Assembly (NCBI GenBank): GCA_964400725.1
Contig: CAYNVS010000011.1
Span: forward strand, 1-64,000
Length of the DNA: 64,000 nucleotides
Source of the DNA: CAYNVS01 sp964400725
GTDB taxonomy: Bacteria > Myxococcota_A > SURF-8 > CAYNVS01
Direction of reading: 5' to 3'
The notes under the pieces: generated by a model
Databases searched by the model: none
What the model saw: only the letters and a program-made list of their open reading frames with translations
Told to the model about the DNA's origin: nothing
Part shown: in pieces, positions 9,026-16,658 of the stretch
Position numbering within the stretch: position 1 is the stretch's first letter
How the letters are laid out: the number at the start of each line of letters is the position of its first letter
Program-made: the position numbers and the translations under genes

Positions 9026-10326
9026 CGCCCGCGCGCTTTATCCGAGCGGATAAGCCGCTTCTTGAACTCCCGCGCCGATAAAGCGTTGAAGAGGTCGTCG
9101 GCGACGCGCAGAGCTCCGTTAAAACCGAGCGCCGGCTTGGGGTAAACCGCGTGAGAAACCCAGCGCGGATACGAAAGCTCTAAAAAGGCCGTTTTGCTTT
9201 GCAAAGCGATTTCGCGCTCGTAAGTAGAGCCGATAATTGCGTCCAACCCAAGCGTAGAGGCGCAAAGCCGCTCGACGTCGTCGCGAAATTCCGCGAAAGT
9301 AACGCCGCTTTTAAAAATCCCGCCGCTTATTTTTTCGATTTTTCTTATAAGCGAATGTTCTATGACGAGAGGAACCTCGAAGCCGAGCTCTTCCATAAAT
9401 CGGGCGAGAGGAAACGCGGTATGTTTGTCCGCGCAGATTACCGCGGATTTGCCGAAGAATTCTTTTTGCGCAAAAGGCAGAATGGACGCGGTGCATCGGG
9501 CGGCCTCACGCTCGGCAAGATCTTTTGCTTCTTTGGGTTTTCCCAAGAATTCGCCGACTTTGGCAATCCATTCCTTAGTTCCTTCGACGCCTATGGGAAG
9601 AGGCGTTTCAAGTCTTTCCGTTCCCCAAACGTCGGTAAAAATTTTAGCCGCTTTCGCTCCGCATGGCAGAGAAATGATTTTCTCGGAATTTGCAACCTTT
9701 GCGAGCTCTGAATATTTTTTTCCTTCAAGCCATACGCAGTCCACGGTCGCGCCCAGTTTTTCAGCCAAAGAGCGAAGCTCCTCGACGTCGCCTCGGCAGT
9801 CCGCCTCTCCGCGGTCGAATAAATATCCTATAATCGAGACGCGCCCCTTTTTAGGCTCAGGTTTGCAGGCCGAGGCGATATGACGCGCCGCCGTTACGAG
9901 CGCGTCCGAAAAGCCGTCGGGCAGGGAGCCTTCCAAAGTATCGCCGTCTATCGTCAAAATCGGAAAGCCGAATTCCTCCGCGATTTCGTTAAGTTCTAGC
10001 GAGGCGAAGCTCTCGCCCAGCTTTACAAGCTCGGAAAGAGCGAGCGTCATTACGCCGAAACGTCTTCGTTTGGACATTGCGCGCAGCGCCTCAATCATTC
10101 GCTCTTTAGTTCCGCACGCCAAATGCGAAATGTAAACGTAAGTTAAAACGGATCGCGCGCGTCCGTCGTACGAGTTAAGCCCGCTGAGAATATCGTGGTT
10201 TAATCCAAGTCTGTCGATCCGCTCAATCGAGCAGAGCATTGAGTTCAAAATCAAACCGGCGTCGTCTATGGCGTTCGCCGCCGCTATTACCCCTTCTATC
10301 CACGATCCGGATAAAATCGTTTTCAC
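9022..10326 (-). CDS. Nitrogenase component 1 family protein, K/BchB/BchZ-like subunit
   Basis: 434 residues. The C-terminus FLELSYPRWVSHAVYPKPAL followed by GFNGALRVADDL is the conserved end of the NifK/BchB/BchZ group. By my alignment SMLCSIERI (C32) falls where NifK has its second P-cluster cysteine. The first and third NifK cysteines appear replaced (Ser/Trp near residues 8-9 and Leu/Ala near 96), which leaves one cluster ligand. C71 in ISHLACGT is a possible extra ligand. The start ATG overlaps the stop of the D-like gene (ATGA), so translation is coupled. It should pair with the D-like subunit to form the catalytic heterotetramer that receives electrons from the Fe protein. Substrate unknown; it is not expected to fix nitrogen. 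Confidence 0.85.
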   Translation of the reverse strand: MKTILSGSWIEGVIAAANAIDDAGLILNSMLCSIERIDRLGLNHDILSGLNSYDGRARSVLTYVYISHLACGTKERMIEALRAMSKRRRFGVMTLALSELVKLGESFASLELNEIAEEFGFPILTIDGDTLEGSLPDGFSDALVTAARHIASACKPEPKKGRVSIIGYLFDRGEADCRGDVEELRSLAEKLGATVDCVWLEGKKYSELAKVANSEKIISLPCGAKAAKIFTDVWGTERLETPLPIGVEGTKEWIAKVGEFLGKPKEAKDLAEREAARCTASILPFAQKEFFGKSAVICADKHTAFPLARFMEELGFEVPLVIEHSLIRKIEKISGGIFKSGVTFAEFRDDVERLCASTLGLDAIIGSTYEREIALQSKTAFLELSYPRWVSHAVYPKPALGFNGALRVADDLFNALSAREFKKRLIRSDKARGR

Positions 10327-12113
10327 GCTAAATTTGCCTCGCCGCCGCTGCGGCGCGCCGCGTATTCGGCCAGCGCCGGACGTTTTGCGAGTCTTATAAT
10401 TCTCTCAGCGGTTCTCAGACCGCCTTTGAAACCCATCTCCAATAGTTCCGGCGTTATCTGCCCCAGCCCGGACGCGATAACGCGCTTGTCGTTCCATCTT
10501 TCGCCGTAAACCGCGTCGAAGCCGGAGTTGCGCAGCAGCGCGGCGGCTTTCTCAGGCGTTGAGACGTTTTTTGCGGAGCGAACCTCTACGTTCCATCGTT
10601 GGCGGGCGTATTCGAGCGCGGCGGCGTCTTTTTCGTTTTTCAAGTTTACAATTATTGCGACGTCGAAGCCCAAATCGGAGAGAAAATGGGGAACGTCAAC
10701 GCCGTAGCGACGCTCCGGTTGAAGCAGTCTAGTCCCTTCTTCGCCGTCGGCGACGACGAGTATTTTAACTTTTGACGCTCTTTGCGCCGTTTCTTCGTAA
10801 CGCTTTTTGTAAATCCGATAAAGCTCTTCGAGGCTTTGCGGCGCCGAAGAAGGAGCTTTGGCCTTTTCGCGCAGAGAATTAAGCCATTTAACCGTTGCGG
10901 CGTATCCGTACGGGGCCGGAATTTTGGCGGCGTTTAGACCGGCCATCGCCTCCGGCCAAAGGCATCGCTCTACGTGCTTCCACGGAAATACCGCGGTGAA
11001 TGCGGCCGCAGAGAAAGGACGCTCGACGCTCAAATCGCATCCGGGAACTACAAAGTGGTTTATCCTTAACCCCGCCGCCGTAAGCAGTTCGGACAACTCA
11101 TCCGCCGTCGCCCCTCTTGGTTCGGCGTATCCCACAAGATTTATAAAGGGCAAATCCCCGTTTTTAGGCTTGTAAGGCTCAAGCAGTTTGTCCCGCTCGT
11201 ATAGAAGTCTCGACCATACCTTTGGTTTTTCATCGTTCGCGGCCATTAAATCGACCAATATGACGCCCTTTCCGCTAGTTTTGCGCGCCGTCGCAATCCA
11301 CCAGTCGGAATCAATTCCCAATTGGTGATCGAAGCACATTTTGATTAAAACCGTCCAGTCGGTCGTTTCGCTTTCAAGCGCGGAGCGGGCAATTTCGTCT
11401 ATGTCGCCGAACAGCGCTTCCTTCGTAAGGTAAATAGGCTCGATTAGCAGGCTGCCGGCGGTTCCTCCCGTTTCGTCCCACGGCGAATACGTTGCAAGCC
11501 TGTGTTTTGAAGGGGTAAAGTTGAAAGTGTTGACGCACTGTTGATGGATGGTCATCAGTATGCGTACGTCGCCGTAAACGCGCTTAAGGTGGTGAAATGC
11601 AAGCGAGCATTCCGATTCAATCTCGTATGGATTGAGAAATTCCATCGGACCCAACTCGCGGATTTTTTCGTTCCACATGCGGTTTTGGTTGAAAAAATCG
11701 TCGTCGGCGACCGACGGCTGCGCGGATGCGCAAACCGGCGCCCCTTCCGTCGTTTGCGGCGATTCTGAATGAACGCTTTTTTTAAAGGGTTTTATTCCGT
11801 CCCACGAAGTTAGAAGAGGAAGAGATTTAAGTTTTGGAGCGAGCGCGGCGAGCCGGCTTTTAACGAACGCCGCCGTTTTTTCCGACGCTGCGGCATTGGC
11901 GCCGTTGACCGGCGCGAGCCATGAGCCGCCTTCTTCGCCGGCGGCGTATTTGCGCATGTCAATAATGAATTCAGCCGTTTCTCCGTCTTCGCCGGAAAAC
12001 GCAGCCAATATTCCGTCCGGCCTCGAAGGATCCGTTTTGACGCACCTAAGCCCCGGGCCGGAAAGCAGCTTAGCCAGCCATGGGTAAAATTCGCGGGGAT
12101 TATTGGGGTTCAT
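10323..12113 (-). CDS. Nitrogenase component 1 family protein, D/BchN/BchY-like subunit with N-terminal extension
   Basis: 596 residues, longer than NifD-like reductase subunits (roughly 420-500). Residues 1 to about 140 form an extra region, part of it folded-looking, ending in a Ser/Thr/Pro-rich linker. The core starts near 155. C169 (ESECSLAF), C193 (IHQQCVNTF) and C260 (VLIKMCFDHQLGIDSD) are spaced like the three NifD P-cluster and BchN/BchY cluster cysteines. The NifD Cys that holds the cofactor iron has no counterpart (the position reads AVFPWKH), and the C-terminus ends before the homocitrate/His region, so no FeMo-co-type cofactor is expected. It overlaps both neighbours by 4 nt. Function is inferred as the substrate-reducing subunit of a DPOR/COR-like enzyme with a single [4Fe-4S] cluster. 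Confidence 0.82.
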   Translation of the reverse strand: MNPNNPREFYPWLAKLLSGPGLRCVKTDPSRPDGILAAFSGEDGETAEFIIDMRKYAAGEEGGSWLAPVNGANAAASEKTAAFVKSRLAALAPKLKSLPLLTSWDGIKPFKKSVHSESPQTTEGAPVCASAQPSVADDDFFNQNRMWNEKIRELGPMEFLNPYEIESECSLAFHHLKRVYGDVRILMTIHQQCVNTFNFTPSKHRLATYSPWDETGGTAGSLLIEPIYLTKEALFGDIDEIARSALESETTDWTVLIKMCFDHQLGIDSDWWIATARKTSGKGVILVDLMAANDEKPKVWSRLLYERDKLLEPYKPKNGDLPFINLVGYAEPRGATADELSELLTAAGLRINHFVVPGCDLSVERPFSAAAFTAVFPWKHVERCLWPEAMAGLNAAKIPAPYGYAATVKWLNSLREKAKAPSSAPQSLEELYRIYKKRYEETAQRASKVKILVVADGEEGTRLLQPERRYGVDVPHFLSDLGFDVAIIVNLKNEKDAAALEYARQRWNVEVRSAKNVSTPEKAAALLRNSGFDAVYGERWNDKRVIASGLGQITPELLEMGFKGGLRTAERIIRLAKRPALAEYAARRSGGEANLA

Positions 12114-12916
12114 TTGCAGCTTCGGGCAAAGCTCTCGAATTGTTCGTCGTTCATCGGCGTCGGTTTTGCCTCGGACGGAATGGTTTCGATAATTTTTTTT
12201 GCTAGAATCGCGAGAGCCGCGGCCGGTTCGCTGTCGGGGAACATTTCGACCAGAGGCGTACGCGCCTTTTCCGCCAGCCTAAATAATTCGCTGCCGGGCG
12301 CGCCGGGAAGAGCGGGAGCGTTTATAAGTTCGCAAAAGCGCGTTATCTCGTCCGTTCCGCCATAAGCCGATCGCAGGTTGGGGATTATCCCGCCAAGCCG
12401 CACCCCTCTGTCCGCGTATTTTGCGGCGGCGCGGGCGAGGTTGTTGGCGGCGTACAAAGACATTAATTCGCCCGACGTTACGATGTACATTTCGCTTGCG
12501 AAGCGCGAATGAATAGGCGCGGCGAATCCTCCGCAGACAACGTCTCCCAGCACGTCGAAAATAATCAGGTCGTAGCGGCCTTCGTCGAAGTGTCCCGCTC
12601 TTCGAAGCGTATCGAGCGCCAGCGTGATGCCGCGGCCCGCGCAGCCGACGCCCGGCTCAGGGCCGCCTACTTCCGCGCAGCGTATTCCGTGAATTCCCTC
12701 GAAGACGAAGCCGTCGTCGTTGCGCCCGGTTTTGCGCATGTAGTCTATGGCCGTTATCGAAGGCCACAACTTGCTTATAAGGTAAGAGCTGTCGCGTTTC
12801 GGGTCGCACCCGACGTGAAGAATTTTGTTTCCTTCCCGCGCCAAAAGCGTCGAGAGGTTTGCGGCGATAGATGACTTTCCTACGCCGCCTTTTCCATAGA
12901 TGGCCATACGTCTCAT
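12110..12916 (-). CDS. Nitrogenase-like Fe protein (NifH/BchL/BchX family reductase)
   Basis: 268 residues. ATP-dependent [4Fe-4S] homodimer that passes electrons to a component 1-type partner. The P-loop YGKGGVGKSS lies at residues 7-16, VGCDPKRDSS is the following nucleotide-binding motif, PGVGCAGRGIT contains cluster ligand C92, and DVLGDVVCGGFAAPI contains C128. Both cysteines bridge the dimer cluster in NifH and BchL. The Arg in CAGRG, a known ADP-ribosylation site in NifH, is also present. Start at 12916 (AAGGA about 12 nt upstream); an in-frame ATG at 12907 is an alternative. First gene of the operon, overlapping the D-like gene by ATGA. No nifB, nifE/N or bch gene is near. Confidence 0.92.
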   Translation of the reverse strand: MRRMAIYGKGGVGKSSIAANLSTLLAREGNKILHVGCDPKRDSSYLISKLWPSITAIDYMRKTGRNDDGFVFEGIHGIRCAEVGGPEPGVGCAGRGITLALDTLRRAGHFDEGRYDLIIFDVLGDVVCGGFAAPIHSRFASEMYIVTSGELMSLYAANNLARAAAKYADRGVRLGGIIPNLRSAYGGTDEITRFCELINAPALPGAPGSELFRLAEKARTPLVEMFPDSEPAAALAILAKKIIETIPSEAKPTPMNDEQFESFARSCK

Positions 12917-13048
12917 GCTGCAAGCGCTTCCTTTGATGCCCCTGAAATTTTTAAGAAAACTAAATTCAAATTTACAGCCAATACAACTTCAAATCAACCC
13001 CAATTAAAGCTCGGCAACCTAACGTTTCCTTTAAACGCAACAATATTT
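12917..13048 (-). promoter_or_regulatory. 5' leader of the nitrogenase-like operon
   Basis: If transcription starts just below the promoter at 13049-13076, the operon has a leader of about 125-130 nt. It includes a small hairpin (CGTTT pairing with AAACG, loop AAAGG) and no obvious ORF. I recognise no known riboswitch. Confidence 0.3.
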
Positions 13049-13076
13049 ATAGTAGCTTAATAATGAAGCGAGTCAA
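13049..13076 (-). promoter_or_regulatory. Candidate promoter of the nitrogenase-like operon
   Basis: On the minus strand TTGACT (13071-13076) and TACTAT (13049-13054) are separated by 16 nt, about 130 nt upstream of the Fe protein start. The remaining bases up to 13310 are AT-rich with no gene recognised. Confidence 0.5.
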
Positions 13077-13310
13077 GTTTCTTTACCTGTAAATAAATAA
13101 AATAAATTATTATTAATCACTTTACTGATTTATGCGCGATTTATTATAATATTTAATAAAGAGTCGCCTTATTAACTTTTTTAATACGCTCTTAAGGGAT
13201 GAATGCAGGTAAATTTCACAAATCTCTGAAAATTAGCGCGAGGCGGTAATTTATGATATTAAGCTAATTAATGGTTAAGAAGCCGCCTTTTGGGCAATGG
13301 TTTGCCATAC

Positions 13311-14375
13311 TCAACTTCCAAATGCCATTAGCGCGCCAGAAATAGCGAGAGCTATTATAAATTTGATTAATTTTACCAAAACGAAATCGCGGCGCGAGTG
13401 CGCGAGCATAGGCAGCAAACCGTGGCCGTCCTGCACGATACTGTTGGCTACAAGCACGCTAAGCGGCAGAGTTCCGGTTGCGAAAAGGGTTACGAATACT
13501 AGATGCGGTCCCGACTCCGGAATTAGGCCGACGAGCGCGGCGGCGACGAGAATAAGCCATTTCACCGAAGCGTTGGCGTTGGCGAACGCCTCTATTTTGT
13601 CGGGGCCGGGGAGAAAATAAAGCGCGGTAAGCGCAATTAGCGTCCATATAAAAATGGTGGGCACGTGGCGTTTTGCGACGTGCTTCCAAAGATGCTCTTC
13701 TAAAAAGTGGTCGGGCGCCGTAGAGACGATTAAAAACGCGACGGAAGCGACGACGATTTGAGTAATCCAAAGCCACGCAGCATCCGTTTCGCCTATTACC
13801 TTTGCGCTCAAACCGAAGATAATCAGCGCGGTGGCGGCTGAAAGAATGCCGCGGATGGGAGAGTAGGAGCGCCACTGTCGAACAAACTCATTGCGGTTTG
13901 GCAGCAGCTTAACGTCTTCATGGTCGTGCAGCTCCAAATGCTCGCAGTCGCCGCATTCGCCGCTGTGGCCGTGTCCGAGGCCGTCGTGCCCTTTTTTCGT
14001 TTTATTCGGGAAAATCGCGTCAACGGCGAAAGCGGTTAAAAGGCCGAGAGCCGACAGCGACGCCATCAGCGCCAATGCCTGTTTGGGCATAATAGCTAGG
14101 GCGACGAAACCCTCGTCTCCGATTGCGGCAAGCATCGCTCCGACTACCGCGCCGAACGTCATAAGTCCGTGCGAGTACATCGCGACGACTATAAACCCGC
14201 CGAAGCAGCCCGGCGCCGCCCCTACGGTTACCGCGAAAACATACTGGCCGAATCTGCGTTTGAGCAATTTTTGCGCGAAACGCCCCTTTGTAAGGACGTT
14301 GAAATACTCGATGACCAGCATTATTACCAGCACAAAGCCGGTAATTTGAAGAGAATCTACTACGACTTTAAGCAT
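13311..14375 (-). CDS. Putative 10-TM heavy-metal exporter/manganese transporter (ArsP_2-like)
   Basis: 354 residues with about ten hydrophobic helices in two halves. The halves are joined by a hydrophilic loop (about residues 128-165) carrying the His/Cys/Asp-rich run GLGHGHSGECGDCEHLE, a likely metal-binding site. GAAPGCFGGF near the N-terminus and LIPESGPHLVF near the C-terminus look like paired signature motifs of the putative heavy-metal exporter family (Pfam ArsP_2, often named manganese transporter). The ion is not known. It lies between rubrerythrin and the nitrogenase-like operon on the same strand, separated from the latter by 394 nt containing that operon's promoter. A link to metal supply or detoxification for the iron-sulfur enzymes is possible but unproven. 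Confidence 0.75.
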   Translation of the reverse strand: MLKVVVDSLQITGFVLVIMLVIEYFNVLTKGRFAQKLLKRRFGQYVFAVTVGAAPGCFGGFIVVAMYSHGLMTFGAVVGAMLAAIGDEGFVALAIMPKQALALMASLSALGLLTAFAVDAIFPNKTKKGHDGLGHGHSGECGDCEHLELHDHEDVKLLPNRNEFVRQWRSYSPIRGILSAATALIIFGLSAKVIGETDAAWLWITQIVVASVAFLIVSTAPDHFLEEHLWKHVAKRHVPTIFIWTLIALTALYFLPGPDKIEAFANANASVKWLILVAAALVGLIPESGPHLVFVTLFATGTLPLSVLVANSIVQDGHGLLPMLAHSRRDFVLVKLIKFIIALAISGALMAFGS

Positions 14376-14404
14376 TTTTTAGGCCGCGAATTTCCGTTTC
14401 AAAT

Positions 14405-14905
14405 TTAATTGACGCGCTCGAATTTACTTTTAGGCGCGTTGCAAATCGGGCAGCGGTCGGGCGGCTCGCCCTCGTGAATGTGTCCGCATACGGCGCAGAT
14501 GTAATATTCCACGTCTTCGCGCTCGTCCATAAGATGGTCAAGGGCGCGTTTGTACAGCTTTTCGTGCTCGACTTCCACGTCCCGCGCCTGCGTAAACACT
14601 ATCGCGGCGGCTTTCTCTTCGTCCTCTTCGGCCTCGCGAATCATCTGCGGATAATAAACGCCGTTTACGAGTTGTTCGCCTTGAAACGCTTTTTCAAGAT
14701 TGGTCTGGGTGTCGGCGACGGCTTCCAGCAGGCCGAAATGCCTGCGCGAGTGAACGCTCTCGGACGCGGCGACGGCGCGGAAAAGTTTGCCGATCACGGG
14801 CAGTCCTTCGTCGTCGGCTTTCTTTGCGAACGCCAAAAGCCTTTGGTGCGCCTTCGCCTCGCCTACGAACGCGTCATGAACGTTTTTCTTCGTTCTTTCC
14901 TTCAT
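14405..14905 (-). CDS. rbr: Rubrerythrin
   Basis: 166 residues. Cytoplasmic non-haem diiron peroxidase that protects anaerobes by reducing hydrogen peroxide. The start ATG at 14905 has GGAGG upstream. The N-terminal ferritin-like four-helix bundle has diiron ligand motifs EAKAHQRL and EVEHEKLYK. The C-terminal rubredoxin-like domain has CAVCGHIHEG and CPICNAPKSKF, the two Cys pairs that bind a single iron. The metal permease starts 29 nt downstream on the same strand, so the two may form an operon. A rubredoxin, a typical electron donor, is encoded far away at 41215. Confidence 0.95.
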   Translation of the reverse strand: MKERTKKNVHDAFVGEAKAHQRLLAFAKKADDEGLPVIGKLFRAVAASESVHSRRHFGLLEAVADTQTNLEKAFQGEQLVNGVYYPQMIREAEEDEEKAAAIVFTQARDVEVEHEKLYKRALDHLMDEREDVEYYICAVCGHIHEGEPPDRCPICNAPKSKFERVN

Positions 14906-14954
14906 AGCCAAACCTCCGTATCTGCGGTTAGTTTTATTTAAATTATCAATTCTA

Positions 14955-14983
14955 ATATTAAAACAGCTATAAAACAACTTCAA
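14955..14983 (-). promoter_or_regulatory. Candidate promoter of rubrerythrin
   Basis: On the minus strand TTGAAG (14978-14983) and TAATAT (14955-14960) are 17 nt apart, about 50 nt upstream of the start codon. Confidence 0.45.
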
Positions 14984-15156
14984 GTTAATAACGGGGCTCG
15001 CCGATTTGTCAACCCGTTTGCGCAAAATACATTTAGCTCCGCTAATAGCAATAGACGCAATTTGCATTAGCGGCTGCAAAAATATTTGTAAAATATGACG
15101 CGGCGCGGCGCGAATTTGCCAAGAGAAAAAGCCGAAAAATATTTTTTAAAGCCTTC

Positions 15157-15184
15157 TTGACATAAAAATCTATGTCTATATAGT
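15157..15184 (+). promoter_or_regulatory. Candidate promoter of the COG2403/arcC/OTC cluster
   Basis: A perfect TTGACA (15157-15162) and TATAGT (15179-15184) are 16 nt apart, about 75 nt upstream of the COG2403 start. It is divergent from the rubrerythrin promoter. The 358-nt gap between the two genes contains nothing else I recognise. Confidence 0.55.
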
Positions 15185-15263
15185 CTGCAATTGGTTGTTT
15201 ATTTAATTCTTTAATAGAATTGAATTAATAGTCGCCTTGACCATAACCTAAGGAGGATTTTTT

Positions 15264-16574
15264 ATGACCGCTAACGTAATCATCATGGGCGCCGCCGGAA
15301 GAGATTTCCACAATTTCAACGCGTTCTTCCGCGACAATCCGGTTTATAAAGTCGTCGCCTTCACCGCCACCCAGATTCCGAACATCGACGGCAGACGCTA
15401 CCCGAAAGAGCTCGCGGGTTCGCTGTATCCCGAAGGCATTCCCATCGAACCCGAAGAAAAACTCGCCGATTTGATTAAAGAGAACAAAGCCGACTTCGTC
15501 GTCTTTTCCTATTCCGACGTTCCCTACGATTACGTCATGCACAAAGCCGCGCTGGCGCAGGCGTGCGGAGCGAATTTTTGGATGATGGGCGTAAAGCACA
15601 CAATGATTAAGTCCAAGGTTCCCGTGATTTCAATCTGCGCCGTTAGAACCGGCTGCGGAAAAAGCCAGACCACCCGCCGCGTGGCCGAAATTCTACGCGC
15701 CGCCGGCAAAAAAGTCGTCGCCATTCGCCACCCGATGCCGTACGGCGATTTGAACGCGCAGCGCGTTCAGCGTTTCGCCAAATACGAAGACCTCGATTAT
15801 CATAAGTGCACCATCGAGGAGCGCGAAGAGTACGAGCCGCACATCGACAGAGGCTGCGTGGTTTACGCGGGCGTCGATTACGGCGATATTCTGCGCGAAG
15901 CCGAAAAGGAAGCCGACGTTATTTTGTGGGACGGCGGCAACAACGATTTGCCGTTCTATAAGCCCGATCTTCACATCGTCGTCGTCGATCCGCACCGCGC
16001 CGGACACGAGCTTAAGTATTTCCCCGGCGAAGCGAACCTCCGCATGGCCGACGTTGTCGTCGTTAATAAAATCGACAGCGCCAAACAGGAAGATATAGAC
16101 GCGGTCGTCGCCAACTCTAAAGAGCTCGCCCCGAACGCCAAAATCATTCTGGCCGAGAGCCCGCTTACGGTGGCCGACCCGAACGCGATTAAAGGCAAAA
16201 AAGCGCTCGTCGTCGAGGACGGCCCGACGCTTACCCACGGCGAAATGAAATACGGCGCGGGCGTCGTGGCGGCCAAGCTGTTCGGCGCGGCCGAACTGGT
16301 TGACCCCAGACCCTACACCGTCGGCGCTATTACCGACACCTTCAATAAATACAAGGGTATCGGCGTGCTTCTTCCCGCCATGGGATACGGCGATCAGCAG
16401 GTTAAAGACCTCGAAAAGACGATTGAAAAGACGGTTTGCGACGTCGTAATCGTCGCCACGCCCATCGACTTGACGCGCGTCATAAAAATCAACAAGCCGT
16501 TTGCGCGCGTAAATTACGAGCTCAAAGAAAAAGTCGGCAATCTCGAAGACGTTTTGAAGCCTTTCGTTAAGTAG
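15264..16574 (+). CDS. COG2403-type P-loop NTPase (cyclic 2,3-diphosphoglycerate synthetase-like)
   Basis: 436 residues, start behind AAGGAGG. An N-terminal Rossmann-like segment (IIMGAAGRDFHNFN) precedes a P-loop region at about residues 115-300 with AVRTGCGKSQTTR (phosphate binding), ILWDGGNND (Walker B-like) and VVVNKIDSA, which resembles the NKxD guanine-specificity motif. This is the COG2403 family, annotated in databases as predicted GTPase or cyclic 2,3-diphosphoglycerate synthetase. The biochemical role outside methanogens is not established. It heads a cluster with carbamate kinase and ornithine carbamoyltransferase, suggesting a link to carbamoyl-phosphate metabolism. A terminator-like hairpin follows at 16596-16629. 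Confidence 0.82.
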   Translation: MTANVIIMGAAGRDFHNFNAFFRDNPVYKVVAFTATQIPNIDGRRYPKELAGSLYPEGIPIEPEEKLADLIKENKADFVVFSYSDVPYDYVMHKAALAQACGANFWMMGVKHTMIKSKVPVISICAVRTGCGKSQTTRRVAEILRAAGKKVVAIRHPMPYGDLNAQRVQRFAKYEDLDYHKCTIEEREEYEPHIDRGCVVYAGVDYGDILREAEKEADVILWDGGNNDLPFYKPDLHIVVVDPHRAGHELKYFPGEANLRMADVVVVNKIDSAKQEDIDAVVANSKELAPNAKIILAESPLTVADPNAIKGKKALVVEDGPTLTHGEMKYGAGVVAAKLFGAAELVDPRPYTVGAITDTFNKYKGIGVLLPAMGYGDQQVKDLEKTIEKTVCDVVIVATPIDLTRVIKINKPFARVNYELKEKVGNLEDVLKPFVK

Positions 16575-16595
16575 TCATATTTAGCGACGCGACAT

Positions 16596-16629
16596 AAAGG
16601 CGTCGGTTAAAAGCCGGCGCCTTTGTTTT
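16596..16629 (+). terminator. Rho-independent terminator or attenuator after the COG2403 gene
   Basis: A stem pairs AAAGGCGTCGGT with GCCGGCGCCTTT around TAAAA, followed by TGTTTTC. It sits inside the three-gene cluster, 30 nt before carbamate kinase, so it may trim downstream expression or separate two transcripts. Confidence 0.75.
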
Positions 16630-16658
16630 CTTCATTCGATTAAGACGGAACGGTTCGC

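Noticed and set aside
9022..12916. True nitrogen-fixing nitrogenase
   Set aside because: The NifD cofactor Cys and the C-terminal cofactor His region are missing, the K-like subunit lacks two of three cluster cysteines, and no nifB/E/N genes are near.
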